Below are positions 9,008 to 17,983 of a stretch of DNA of 64,000 nt, one piece after another. Position 1 is the stretch's first letter. Each line of letters opens with the position of its first letter. Source of the stretch: Dongia_A sp039808885 (GTDB lineage Bacteria > Pseudomonadota > Alphaproteobacteria > Dongiales > Dongiaceae); the NCBI GenBank assembly GCA_039808885.1, contig JBDHTX010000003.1, positions 62,001-126,000 of the forward strand, read 5' to 3'. The notes under the pieces were generated by a model. It was not told where the DNA came from. It did not search any database and was given only the letters and a program-made list of their open reading frames with translations. The translations under genes were made by a program, and so were the position numbers.

Positions 9008-10882
9008 ATGTGCGGATTGGTCGGATTTGTTGGCGAGCACAGGCCGGACATCCTGGCGGCGATGACCGGCGCCCTGGCGCATCGCGGCCCGGATGGCGAC
9101 GGGGCCTATGTCGATCCCGCCGCCGGTCTGCATTTCGGCCATCGCCGTCTGGCCATCCTCGACATCGCCGGCGGCCGCCAGCCGATGTGGGACGCCGACC
9201 GCCGCTGCGTCATCGTCTTCAATGGCCAGATCTACAATCACGCCGAGTTGCGCCGTGAACTGGAGGCGGAGGGGCGTCGGTTCCTCACCGACCATTCCGA
9301 CACCGAGGTGATCCTGCAGGCCTATCTCGCCTGGGGCGTCGAGGGCATGCATCGCCGCTTCAACGGCATGTGGGCCTTCGCGCTCTACGATGTGGAGAGG
9401 AAGCGGCTGCTGCTGAGCCGCGACCGCTTCGGCGAGAAGCCGCTCTACTACACCGACCAGAACAAGGTCTTCGCCTTCGCCTCGGAGACGACGGCGTTCC
9501 GTCACCATCCGGCGCTCGCCCTGCGGCCCGGCGCCCTGCCGGTGCAGAAATACTTCGCCTATGGCTTCGTGCCGGGCGCGGCCAGCATCTATGACCGGGT
9601 GCACAAGCTGCCGGCCGGCGCCTGGCTGACCCTCGACCTCGCCACCGGCGCCCGTGACCTGCAACGCTATTGGTCCTTCGAGCTGGAGCCGGACCAGGGC
9701 GCTCGCGCCCGCGATGTCGGCGGCTATGTCGAGGAACTGCGCGCGCGGCTGAAGCGCGCGGTCGCCATGCGGCTGGCCGCCGACGTGCCGGTCGGCGTGC
9801 TGCTCTCCGGCGGCATCGATTCCTCGAGCGTCGTGCATTTCGCCGCCGCGGTCACCGATCAGCCGGTGAAGACCTTCTCCATCGGCTTCGACGAGCCCAG
9901 CTTCGATGAATCGCCCCATGCCGCGCGCGTCGCCGCGCACTACAAGACCCAGCACGTGGTCGACCACCTGACGCTGGCCAATGCCGCCGGCATCGTGCCG
10001 GAGATGCTGGGCCGGCTGGACGAACCGATCGCGGATTCCTCCCTCGTCGCCTGCTACCTGCTGTTCCGCCATGTGCGCCGGCATCTTCCCGTCGTGCTGT
10101 CCGGCGATGGCGGCGACGAGCTGTTCGCCGGCTACGAGACCTTCAAGGGCCTGCGCTGGGCGAAGCTCTACAATTCGCTGGTGCCGAAGCCGCTGCGCAG
10201 CACGATGAGCTTCGTCGCCGGGCTGCTGCCGGTCTCGCACCGCTACATGAGTCTGGATTTCAAGATCAAGCGCATGCTCTCCGGGCTGCGCGAGGAGCCG
10301 GGGTTGTGGAACCCGGCCTGGATCGGCCCGCTCGCCCCGCGCGACCTGGCCGAGGCGCTGGCGGTCCCGGCGCGCACCGAGGAGGTCTACGCGGACGCCA
10401 TCGCCGCCTGGAACGCGACCGCGAACCAGCCGGGCGGCGGCGACCTGGTCGACCGCACGCTGCAGTTCTATACGCGGCTCTATCTGACCGACGACGTGCT
10501 GGTGAAATCCGATCGTACGGCGATGATGCATTCGGTGGAGGGCCGGGCGCCCTTCCTGGACCTCGACGTGGTGGATCTGGCGCGGCATATCCCGAGCGGG
10601 CTGAAGCTGCGCAACGGCACCACCAAGTTCATCCTGAAGGAGGCGATGAAGGGCCTGCTGCCGGACTGGGTCCTCGCCCGCAAGAAGCAGGGCTTCGGCG
10701 TGCCGGTCGGGCAATGGCTGGCCAAGGGCGGCCTCATGCTTGAGCCGCAGGCCGATTCCGGCTATTCGATCGCCCGGCCGATGCTGGAAAGGATGCTGGC
10801 GGAGCACAAGCGCCACGCCGCCGATCACCGTTTCGCCCTGTGGGCGCAGCTGGTGCTGCAGAGCGCCGCGCGCAATGCCTGA
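9008..10882 (+). CDS. asnB: Asparagine synthase (glutamine-hydrolysing) family protein
   Basis: 624-residue amidotransferase. The catalytic nucleophile is Cys2 (MCGLVGFVG). The glutaminase domain continues with AHRGPDGDG and NGQIYNHAEL, and the synthetase domain has the pyrophosphate loop SGGIDSSSVVH near residue 268 and a second conserved stretch SGDGGDELFAGY. AsnB converts aspartate, ATP and glutamine to asparagine. In clusters with glycosyltransferases, paralogues often amidate other substrates, and the genes downstream here make that possible. The next gene begins 23 bases after the stop, so the two are probably cotranscribed. Confidence 0.95.
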   Translation: MCGLVGFVGEHRPDILAAMTGALAHRGPDGDGAYVDPAAGLHFGHRRLAILDIAGGRQPMWDADRRCVIVFNGQIYNHAELRRELEAEGRRFLTDHSDTEVILQAYLAWGVEGMHRRFNGMWAFALYDVERKRLLLSRDRFGEKPLYYTDQNKVFAFASETTAFRHHPALALRPGALPVQKYFAYGFVPGAASIYDRVHKLPAGAWLTLDLATGARDLQRYWSFELEPDQGARARDVGGYVEELRARLKRAVAMRLAADVPVGVLLSGGIDSSSVVHFAAAVTDQPVKTFSIGFDEPSFDESPHAARVAAHYKTQHVVDHLTLANAAGIVPEMLGRLDEPIADSSLVACYLLFRHVRRHLPVVLSGDGGDELFAGYETFKGLRWAKLYNSLVPKPLRSTMSFVAGLLPVSHRYMSLDFKIKRMLSGLREEPGLWNPAWIGPLAPRDLAEALAVPARTEEVYADAIAAWNATANQPGGGDLVDRTLQFYTRLYLTDDVLVKSDRTAMMHSVEGRAPFLDLDVVDLARHIPSGLKLRNGTTKFILKEAMKGLLPDWVLARKKQGFGVPVGQWLAKGGLMLEPQADSGYSIARPMLERMLAEHKRHAADHRFALWAQLVLQSAARNA

Positions 10883-10905
10883 ACCGAGGACCGCCTGAGG
10901 AACCC

Positions 10906-11898
10906 ATGGATCAATCTGGCGCCACCGAGATCGCGCTGTCGGTCGTCATCCCCCTCTACAACGAGGAGGACAACGTGGCGCCGCTCTGCGATGCGCTGCT
11001 CGGCGCCCTGGTGCCGATGGGCCGCAGTTTCGAGATCATCCTGGTCAATGACGGCAGTCGCGACGGCACCGAAACGCGTCTGGCCGAGGCGGTGCGGCGC
11101 GACCCGCGCATCCGCGTGCTGAACTTCCGCTCCAACAAGGGCCAGACCGCGGCGATGATGGCCGGCATCGACTACGCCGCCGGCAAGGTCATCGTGCCGA
11201 TGGACGGCGATCTGCAGAACGACCCGAAGGACATCGCCCGCCTGCTGGCCAAGCTGGAAGAGGGTTATGAGGTCGTCTCCGGCTGGCGCCGCGACCGCCA
11301 GGACAGCTACGTGATCCGCACCTTCCCCAGCAAGATCGCCAACTGGATCATCTCCAAGGTGGGCGGCGTGAAGCTGCACGATTACGGCTGCTCGCTGAAG
11401 GCCTATCGGCGCGAGGTGCTGCAGGGCTTCCGCCTCTATGGCGAGATGCACCGCTTCATCCCGATCTACGCCGCGGCGCAGGGCGCGCGCGTGGCGGAGA
11501 TCCCGGTGACCCACCACGCGCGCAAGTTCGGCCAGTCGAAATACGGCCTCAACCGCACCATCAAGGTTCTGCTCGACCTGCTGGTGGTGAAGTTCCTCAC
11601 CAAATACCGCACCAAGCCGATCTACCTTTTCGGCCAGGCCGGCGTCGGGCTGCTGATCCTCGCCTTCCTGGCCGGGCTCTGGGCGCTCTACCTGAAGTTC
11701 TTCGCCCACACGTCCTTCATCCAGACGCCGCTGCCGCTGCTGGTCTCGCTCTGCGTCATCGCCGGCCTGATGTGCCTGCTGATGGGGCTGCTGGCCGAGC
11801 TCATCATGCGCGTCTATTACGAATCCCAGGGCAAGGCGGACTACCGCATCAAGTCGGTGCTGAACCCGCGCGCGGGCGACGACCGCAGCGAAGGGTGA
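10906..11898 (+). CDS. Family 2 glycosyltransferase, polyprenyl-phosphate type (ArnC/DPMS-like)
   Basis: 330-residue GT-A glycosyltransferase. The N-terminal motif VVIPLYNEEDN, the NDGSRDGT loop and the DGDLQND metal-binding segment are typical of enzymes that load a sugar onto polyprenyl phosphate. Two C-terminal membrane helices (about residues 232-300) anchor it, as in ArnC and GtrB. The start at 10906 has a short AGG site; a longer frame begins inside asnB and is less likely. It is the last gene of the rightward group and is convergent with the membrane protein that follows. The sugar is unknown. Confidence 0.92.
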   Translation: MDQSGATEIALSVVIPLYNEEDNVAPLCDALLGALVPMGRSFEIILVNDGSRDGTETRLAEAVRRDPRIRVLNFRSNKGQTAAMMAGIDYAAGKVIVPMDGDLQNDPKDIARLLAKLEEGYEVVSGWRRDRQDSYVIRTFPSKIANWIISKVGGVKLHDYGCSLKAYRREVLQGFRLYGEMHRFIPIYAAAQGARVAEIPVTHHARKFGQSKYGLNRTIKVLLDLLVVKFLTKYRTKPIYLFGQAGVGLLILAFLAGLWALYLKFFAHTSFIQTPLPLLVSLCVIAGLMCLLMGLLAELIMRVYYESQGKADYRIKSVLNPRAGDDRSEG

Positions 11899-11902
11899 GC
11901 TG

Positions 11903-11918
11903 CCTGCCTATGGGCAGG
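11903..11918. terminator. Short hairpin between convergent genes
   Basis: CCTGCC-TATG-GGCAGG forms a six-base stem in the nine-base gap and adjoining stop codon of two convergent genes. It has no T-tract, so a role in ending transcription is only possible. Confidence 0.3.
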
Positions 11919-13959
11919 TGATCTTTCGGTCGCGGCTGCGATCGGCGAGGCTCTCGATGCGGAGCACGACCGAGAATCCTTTCTGCCGGACGCGGCTGCA
12001 AAGCTCCTCGTCGCGGAGGTCGCTGCGGGTTTCGGGCGCCGCGCCCCAGCCGCCATAGCCGCGCAGCGAGAATTGCTGCGGGCAGACGGATTGCACCGGC
12101 AGAAAGCCGTCGATCACCGGCACGCCGGCCATGGACATCGGGTAGGTGACCTTGCCGTCGCAGTCGGAGACCAGCTGCCAGTAATCCGACTCGACCGCGA
12201 GATAGGCTGCGCCCGCATTGCCCACCTCCGCCTTGTAGGCCAGCAGGGCGTCGACAAGGCTCTTGCCGGCCTGCGGCGGGGGCGGCAATCGGAACAGGCC
12301 GAAGCCGTAGGTGGCCCAGGCGCGGCGGCCATCCTCGCGCCACCCCTTCTTGCTGTCGTCGTCGTAGTAGCTGCGGTCCCCGGTATGCAGCAGCGCGTTA
12401 TAGGCCATGAAGGTGTTGAACTTGAGCCGCACATCCGGCGCCGCGAGCACGACGCAGGCGAGTACGGCCAGCATTGCGCCGGACCAGGCCAGGCGCCGCC
12501 TCAGCTCCGGCCAGGCGGCGATGCGCTCCGGCACGCCGGCGAGCAGCGCCGCCAGGATGGGCAGCGTGAACCAGCCGGCCATCAGCATGAATTGCAGCGC
12601 GTCGCCGCCGTCGATCCACATCAGCAGGCCCGGCAGCATGCCGACGAAGATCGCCATGCCGAGGGATTCGATCAGGAATCGCCGGGTGCGGCGATCCGCC
12701 CCCCGCGCCAGAAAGGCAAGCCAGAAAACGGCGACGAGCGGCTGGGCATAGACGAGCAGCGGCTTGCCGATGCCGCGCTCGACGAAATAGGGCGTGCCGA
12801 ACAGGATCGTGCGGGCCGCATCGCGGTCCACGGTCAGCAGGTAGGCCGGGATGAAAAGCAGGCCGGCCGCGACGCCGATCAGCCAGAACTGCCTGCCGAG
12901 ACCGTAGCGCCGGAAAGTCCAGAGCGCGAGCAGGCCGCCCCAGACGAAGCCGTTCGAGATCTTGGTGATGCCGAGCAGGAAGGTGGCGACCACCGCGAGC
13001 GACCAGGCCAGCCGCACATTGGCCGGATCAGCCGAAGTGTCGTTCAGGATGCGGATGATCGTCGGCGCCATGAGGATCATCAGTACGCCGCTGAGCAGCA
13101 GCGGGTCGCTATAGCTCGACAGGTTGCCGGGCAGGGCGCTCTCCAGCAGGAAGGCGACGACAGCGCTCCCGGTCGCCAGAGCGAGCGCGCTGGGTTGTCC
13201 TTGCGGCACCAGGGCCCGGCCGACAACGAGCGCGCCCCAGCCCACGGCGAAGCTCAGCAGCGGCATCAGCAACGGGACCTTGAGCGCCACCATCGACAGC
13301 ACGATGTCGAAACCCGTGCCGCGCGAGAGCAGGGCGGTGAGCGTGTCGATGCCGAAATGGTAGCGGCTGAAGCTCAAGCCGTCGATGCCGGTGCTGGAGA
13401 TGTTGTAGTAGCGGATCGCGTTGCCCAGCGCGGCATGCATGAGCATGTCGCCGTCGGTCCGGCCGGCGAGCGCCAGCTGGTCGGCGACATAGTTCACGTA
13501 TTTGACACCGGCGATCTGGATCGTGGTGACGGCGAGGACCGCCAGGAACAGGACGATCCAGAGGGCGCAGCGCCCGGGCGACAGGGCGGGGCGCCCGAAT
13601 GCGAGGAGCGCCCGCGCGAGCAGGAACAGGGAAGCGGCGAAGAGCAGCGCCTGGAACAGGATGCCGAAAGAGACGAGGACGAAGCTCGCCAGGAAGACGG
13701 CGGCGGCGAGCGGTCCGATCCACTTCACGCGGCCGGGCGCGCGCAAGGCCCACAGGGTCGGGCCGAGCACCGTGCAGGCGAGGATCGCCGGACCCAGCGT
13801 GTAGGAGAGGACGGGCGTCGGCAGCCCGGTGCGGAGCGCCACCATGAAGGCCGCCTGCGCGAGCGACAGGCAGAGCGCGAAAAAGGCCAGCTGCAGCGAC
13901 GTCCGCGCGGCCTGCGGGGGCGGCGCAGGCTGCGTCGTCGGGGGATTCGGACCGGCCAT
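11908..13959 (-). CDS. Large polytopic membrane protein with C-terminal extracytoplasmic domain, unknown family
   Basis: 683-residue protein. After a proline-rich tail of about 20 residues come some 12 to 14 hydrophobic helices up to about residue 510, then a soluble region of about 170 residues with several cysteines (SDCDGK, QSVCPQQ, EELCSR, KITCP) that may form disulfides outside the membrane. The size and layout recall GT-C glycosyltransferases and O-antigen-type polymerases, but I see no diagnostic motif. The ATG at 13959 has GGAG seven bases upstream. The gene lies downstream of a methyltransferase on the same strand and is convergent with the glycosyltransferase, which supports an envelope glycan role only by context. 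Confidence 0.85.
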   Translation of the reverse strand: MAGPNPPTTQPAPPPQAARTSLQLAFFALCLSLAQAAFMVALRTGLPTPVLSYTLGPAILACTVLGPTLWALRAPGRVKWIGPLAAAVFLASFVLVSFGILFQALLFAASLFLLARALLAFGRPALSPGRCALWIVLFLAVLAVTTIQIAGVKYVNYVADQLALAGRTDGDMLMHAALGNAIRYYNISSTGIDGLSFSRYHFGIDTLTALLSRGTGFDIVLSMVALKVPLLMPLLSFAVGWGALVVGRALVPQGQPSALALATGSAVVAFLLESALPGNLSSYSDPLLLSGVLMILMAPTIIRILNDTSADPANVRLAWSLAVVATFLLGITKISNGFVWGGLLALWTFRRYGLGRQFWLIGVAAGLLFIPAYLLTVDRDAARTILFGTPYFVERGIGKPLLVYAQPLVAVFWLAFLARGADRRTRRFLIESLGMAIFVGMLPGLLMWIDGGDALQFMLMAGWFTLPILAALLAGVPERIAAWPELRRRLAWSGAMLAVLACVVLAAPDVRLKFNTFMAYNALLHTGDRSYYDDDSKKGWREDGRRAWATYGFGLFRLPPPPQAGKSLVDALLAYKAEVGNAGAAYLAVESDYWQLVSDCDGKVTYPMSMAGVPVIDGFLPVQSVCPQQFSLRGYGGWGAAPETRSDLRDEELCSRVRQKGFSVVLRIESLADRSRDRKITCP

Positions 13960-14053
13960 GCCATCTCCTGCTGTGCGGTCTTGCGCGACGGAAAACCTAT
14001 AGTCACAGGTGCGGGTGTCGTCCAGCCGCGCCGCGCTATAGGGACGGGGGGTG

Positions 14054-15037
14054 TCAGGCGGCGCCGCGCGCCGGTTTCTCGGCCACGCCGACGACCTGCA
14101 GGCCGCGCCGCGTCCAGTTGCGCCGCGACGTGATCCAGTCGTCGAACCGCGTGAAGGCCCGGGTGATGCCGCGGATGCCGGGGACGAATCGGAACAGCCG
14201 GTTGAAGACCAGCACATCGCTGTTCATCAGCAGGCAGAAGCCGAAGAAGCCGTAGGTCCGCCACGAGGTCAGCCGCAGGGCGGCCCGGGTCAGGTAGGGT
14301 TCGGTCTCCTGGTAGCGCAGGGGCCGTTCCGTCGCGTGGTCGAGTGCCGGCGAAAGCCGATAGATCACCGCCCGCAGCATCAGCCATGGCCAGAAATCGC
14401 TGACCGGCTCGCGGAAATAGAAGCGCCCGCCCGGTTTCAGGATGCGCGCGACCTCGCGGAACAGGGCGGCGCGGTCGTTCACGTGATGGATGCCGCCCAG
14501 CATGAACACGCTGTCGAACGCGTTGTCCGCCAGCGGCAACCGCGTGGCGTCGCCCTGGATGAAGGCCAGGTTCGGCGCGTGATGGTCCTTGCGCGCGGCG
14601 CGCAGCATGTTGAGCGAGATGTCGATGCCGACCGCGCGGTGGAACCGCCCGGCCACCAGTTCCACCGCTTCGCCGCGCCCGCAGCAGATCTCGGCCACGT
14701 CGCCGAGCCCGGCGGCGGGAAGCTGCGTCAGCAGCGCCCGGTCGAGATAGGCGGTGTATTCCTTGGTGTGCGGATAGGAGAGGTTGGCGATGTAGGTCTC
14801 CGCGACGCGGTCGTAATGCGCCTGCTGCGTCTGGGCGTCGGGCGATTCCGGGATCTTCGCGAACTGGGCGATGCCGGCATCGTCGATCGGATAGCTGTGC
14901 GCGCCGTCGGCCGATACCAGGGCGTCGTCGCGAAGGCCGACCGCCCCGCCGGTCGCCGGGCAGCGCAGCAGATCGAGGAAGGCGCGGATCTGTCCGTCGG
15001 CCCGGCCCGCGGCAGGGGCAACGCTGGCGACATTCAT
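14054..15037 (-). CDS. Class I SAM-dependent methyltransferase with Trm112-like N-terminus
   Basis: 327-residue protein. Residues about 20-65 resemble a Trm112p-type small domain (FLDLLRCPATGG, then SYPIDDAGIAQF), though only one of the usual cysteines remains. A UbiE/Methyltransf_11-type domain follows, with the SAM loop VAEICCGRGEAVEL, VGIDISLNML, and motif IV-like GGIHHVNDRAALF. The C-terminal 90 residues are less typical. A longer open frame exists upstream, but the ATG at 15037 starts the conserved part. It lies 94 bases upstream of the large membrane protein on the same strand and may be cotranscribed. The substrate is unknown; a sugar or lipid is plausible from context. Confidence 0.9.
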   Translation of the reverse strand: MNVASVAPAAGRADGQIRAFLDLLRCPATGGAVGLRDDALVSADGAHSYPIDDAGIAQFAKIPESPDAQTQQAHYDRVAETYIANLSYPHTKEYTAYLDRALLTQLPAAGLGDVAEICCGRGEAVELVAGRFHRAVGIDISLNMLRAARKDHHAPNLAFIQGDATRLPLADNAFDSVFMLGGIHHVNDRAALFREVARILKPGGRFYFREPVSDFWPWLMLRAVIYRLSPALDHATERPLRYQETEPYLTRAALRLTSWRTYGFFGFCLLMNSDVLVFNRLFRFVPGIRGITRAFTRFDDWITSRRNWTRRGLQVVGVAEKPARGAA

Positions 15038-15234
15038 GATGCCATCCGGAACGCTGTCGAGCCCGGCGCCGCGGCAGGGCCGCCGCGCTCGAACAGCTCC
15101 CTCCGGTGGCCTGGGCTGGCGTGTGTCATGGCATCCATTGCGTTCAGGCAATTCCATCGCGCGCCGCAAGCCGGCGCGCGGCGAACCTGCACCAGGGCAT
15201 GGGTGGGGTCAAGAAAGCGCAGGCGGTCCTCGTG

Positions 15235-16668
15235 CTACGCCGCCGTGCCGCCGACCGTGAGCCCGTCGATCCGCAGGGTTGGCTGGCCGACGCCGACCGG
15301 CACGCCCTGGCCGTCCTTGCCGCAGGTGCCGACTCCCGGATCGAGCTTCATGTCGTTGCCGATCATGCTGACCTTGGTCAGCACGTCCGGGCCGTTGCCG
15401 ATGAGCGTGGCCCCCTTCACCGCCGGACCGATCCTGCCGTCCTCGATCAGGTAGGCCTCCGAGGCGGAGAACACGAACTTGCCCGAGGTGATGTCGACCT
15501 GGCCGCCGCCGAAATTGACGGCATAGAGGCCTTTCTTCACCGATTTCAGGATCTCCTCCGGCGCGTGGCCGCCGCCCAGCATGATGGTGTTGGTCATGCG
15601 CGGCATCGGGTGATGGGCGAAGCTCTGGCGCCGCCCGTTGCCGGTCGGCTTCATGCCCATGAGGCGGGCGTTCTGCCGGTCCTGCAGGTAGCCGGTGAGC
15701 ACGCCGTCCTCGATCAGCACGGTGCGCTGGCTGGGCGTGCCCTCGTCGTCGATGGTGAGGGAGCCACGGCGGTCATGGATGGTGCCGTCATCGATCACGG
15801 TGACGCCCTTGGCCGCCACCTGCTTGCCCATCAGGCCGGAGAAGGCCGAGGTCTGCTTGCGGTTGAAATCGCCCTCCAGCCCATGGCCGATCGCCTCGTG
15901 CAGCAGGATGCCGGGCCAGCCGGGCCCCAGGACCACCTGCATTTCGCCGGCGGGGGCGGGGACCGAGCCCAGATTGACCAGGGCCTGGCGCAGGGCCTCG
16001 TCGACGCCGGCCTGCCAATGCGCCGGGTCGATCACCTGATCATAGGTGAAGCGGCCGCCGGTGCCGTGGCTGCCGGTCTCCATGCGGCCATTCTCCTCGA
16101 CCATGATGGAGACGTTCAGGCGCACGAGCGGGCGGATGTCGGCTGCCCGGCTGCCGTCGCCGCGGATGATCTGCACCGCCTGCCAGTTGCCGGAGATCGA
16201 GGCCATCACCTGGCGCACCCGCGGGTCCTTGGCCCGGGCATAGGCGTCGATCTGCTGCAGGATCCCGACCTTTGCCGAAAAATCCAGCTTGGACAGAGGG
16301 TTATCATCTGAATAGAGGTGCCGGTTGGTGCCCACCGGGGGCTCGGCCAGGGTGCCGCCATGGCCCGAATGGACCGCCTTCACCGTGGCCGCCGCCCGCT
16401 TCAGCGCCGCCTCGGAGAGGTCGCTGGCATGAGCATAGGCATGTGCCTCGCCGGCGACCGCGCGCAGGCCGAAGCCCTGGGTCACGTCGAAACTGGCGCT
16501 CTTCAGCTTGCCATCGTCGAAGGCGAGCGCCTCGGACTGGTTGAATTCCAGGAACAGCTCACCGTCATCGCCGCCCCGCAGCGCGTCCGCGACGATTCCC
16601 TCGGCCCGGCTCCGGTCCAGTCCGGCGCGGTTGAAGAACAGGTCGTCGGTGATGGCGATGGCGGACAT
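15235..16668 (-). CDS. tldD: Metalloprotease TldD
   Basis: 477-residue TldD/PmbA-family protease. The zinc-binding HEAIGHGLEGDF motif sits near residue 257, the usual place, and the glycine-rich family blocks around it are intact. TldD normally acts with TldE to degrade unfolded peptides and process modified peptides such as microcins; no tldE is visible in this window. The length matches the family. It is divergent from the oxidase operon across a 412-base gap. Confidence 0.96.
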   Translation of the reverse strand: MSAIAITDDLFFNRAGLDRSRAEGIVADALRGGDDGELFLEFNQSEALAFDDGKLKSASFDVTQGFGLRAVAGEAHAYAHASDLSEAALKRAAATVKAVHSGHGGTLAEPPVGTNRHLYSDDNPLSKLDFSAKVGILQQIDAYARAKDPRVRQVMASISGNWQAVQIIRGDGSRAADIRPLVRLNVSIMVEENGRMETGSHGTGGRFTYDQVIDPAHWQAGVDEALRQALVNLGSVPAPAGEMQVVLGPGWPGILLHEAIGHGLEGDFNRKQTSAFSGLMGKQVAAKGVTVIDDGTIHDRRGSLTIDDEGTPSQRTVLIEDGVLTGYLQDRQNARLMGMKPTGNGRRQSFAHHPMPRMTNTIMLGGGHAPEEILKSVKKGLYAVNFGGGQVDITSGKFVFSASEAYLIEDGRIGPAVKGATLIGNGPDVLTKVSMIGNDMKLDPGVGTCGKDGQGVPVGVGQPTLRIDGLTVGGTAA

Positions 16669-17080
16669 CGACTATGCCTTTCGGATATGCGGTGGCGAGC
16701 AGGATACCGCCGGCATCGCCACGTGTCAGCGAAACCCGGCGGGGAGCCTGTTGATGGATATGGCGCGGCGACGCGCGGGGCGCAACGGCCCAATGCGGCG
16801 GATCGTCGCAGCGACCCGCGACAGCGTCCAGTCCCGAGTCGCTGATGATCTCGCAAGTCCCCGTATTGCTTGAGCTTTCGCAGGGGCGGGTGTAGCTTGC
16901 GCCCGACCGTGGGGACGGGGTAACCGGCGCATATGTCGCGCCGACGAAAGCGCCCGGCGGCGACGAAGTTTAACGAAGCTGAATCTGGGCGATGGTGCCG
17001 CGAGGCACCCATGCCCGCACAGGGGTTGTTTCGCCGCGCGGCCGATTGCTGCCCGGCGAGCGGCAAGAACAGGAAGCGAC
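16669..17080. other. 412-base divergent intergenic region, presumed tldD and cta promoters
   Basis: No gene is supported here. It should hold the promoters of tldD (leftward) and the oxidase operon (rightward), but I see no clear sigma-70 boxes. Two GANTC sites occur (GAGTC near 16837 and GAATC at 16981), and a GGTGCC-GCGA-GGCACC hairpin with a GNRA loop lies at 16994-17009 in the oxidase leader. Confidence 0.5.
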
Positions 17081-17950
17081 ATGATGACTAGGTCGAAGTT
17101 TTGGTCGATGGCGGTTGGGGGATTGCTGGCGCTGGCCGCCCTGCCGGCCGCGGCGCAGGATCCGGTGCTCGGCGCGCCGCATGACAAGGGGATCGGCCTG
17201 CAGGCGCCGGCGACGGATCTGGCGAAGGATCTCGACTTCGTCCACAACGACATCCTGATGCCGATCATCACCGTCATCACGCTTTTCGTCATGGCGCTGC
17301 TGCTGATCGTCATCTTCCGCTTCAACGAGAAGCGCAACCCGGTCCCCTCCAAGACGGCGCACAACACGCTGCTCGAGGTGGTGTGGACGGTGGTCCCGGC
17401 CCTGATCCTGGTCTTCATCGCGGTGTTCTCCTTCCCGCTGCTCTACAAGCAGCTGGACGTGCAGGCGCAGAACCCGGAACTGACCATCCGCGCCATCGGC
17501 CACCAGTGGTACTGGAGCTACGAATATCCGGACAACGGCAACTTCACCTTCGAAGCGCGCTATGTGCCGAAGGACCAGATCCAGGCCGGCCAGGTCTACC
17601 TGCTCGACACCGACAACGAGGTGGTCCTGCCGGTCAACACCAACATCCGCATCCAGGTGACCGCCGCCGACGTGATCCATTCCTGGACCGTGCCGTCCTT
17701 CGGCGTGAAGCATGACGGCGTTCCCGGCAAGGTCAACGAGAGCTGGTTCAATATCAACGAGCCGGGCATCTATTACGGCCAGTGCTCCGAGCTCTGCGGT
17801 GTCCAGCATGCCTACATGCCGATCAAGGTGCACGCGGTGAGCAAGGAAGAATTCCAGGCCTGGGTCGCCGAGGCGCAGCAGAAATTCGACAAGGTCGAAG
17901 GCACCGCGTCGCTGCAGGACGGCACGCAAGACGTCGCCGCCGCACAGTAA
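17081..17950 (+). CDS. ctaC: Cytochrome c oxidase subunit II
   Basis: 289-residue CuA subunit of an aa3-type oxidase. It has a signal peptide (to about residue 23, PAAAQ), two membrane helices (about 45-70 and 87-112), the aromatic HQWYWSYEYPD segment and the CuA site QCSELCGVQHAYM. It takes electrons from cytochrome c outside the membrane and passes them to subunit I. The ATG follows AGGAAG at a good distance. It is the first gene of a long oxidase operon, with ctaD starting 33 bases later. Confidence 0.97.
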   Translation: MMTRSKFWSMAVGGLLALAALPAAAQDPVLGAPHDKGIGLQAPATDLAKDLDFVHNDILMPIITVITLFVMALLLIVIFRFNEKRNPVPSKTAHNTLLEVVWTVVPALILVFIAVFSFPLLYKQLDVQAQNPELTIRAIGHQWYWSYEYPDNGNFTFEARYVPKDQIQAGQVYLLDTDNEVVLPVNTNIRIQVTAADVIHSWTVPSFGVKHDGVPGKVNESWFNINEPGIYYGQCSELCGVQHAYMPIKVHAVSKEEFQAWVAEAQQKFDKVEGTASLQDGTQDVAAAQ

Positions 17951-17983
17951 CAAGCACCGGATACGGATTCGAGGGATACAGCC

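Noticed and set aside
12073..14133. 686-codon open frame on the plus strand
   Set aside because: Antisense to the large membrane protein; composition is the charged low-complexity type expected of a shadow.
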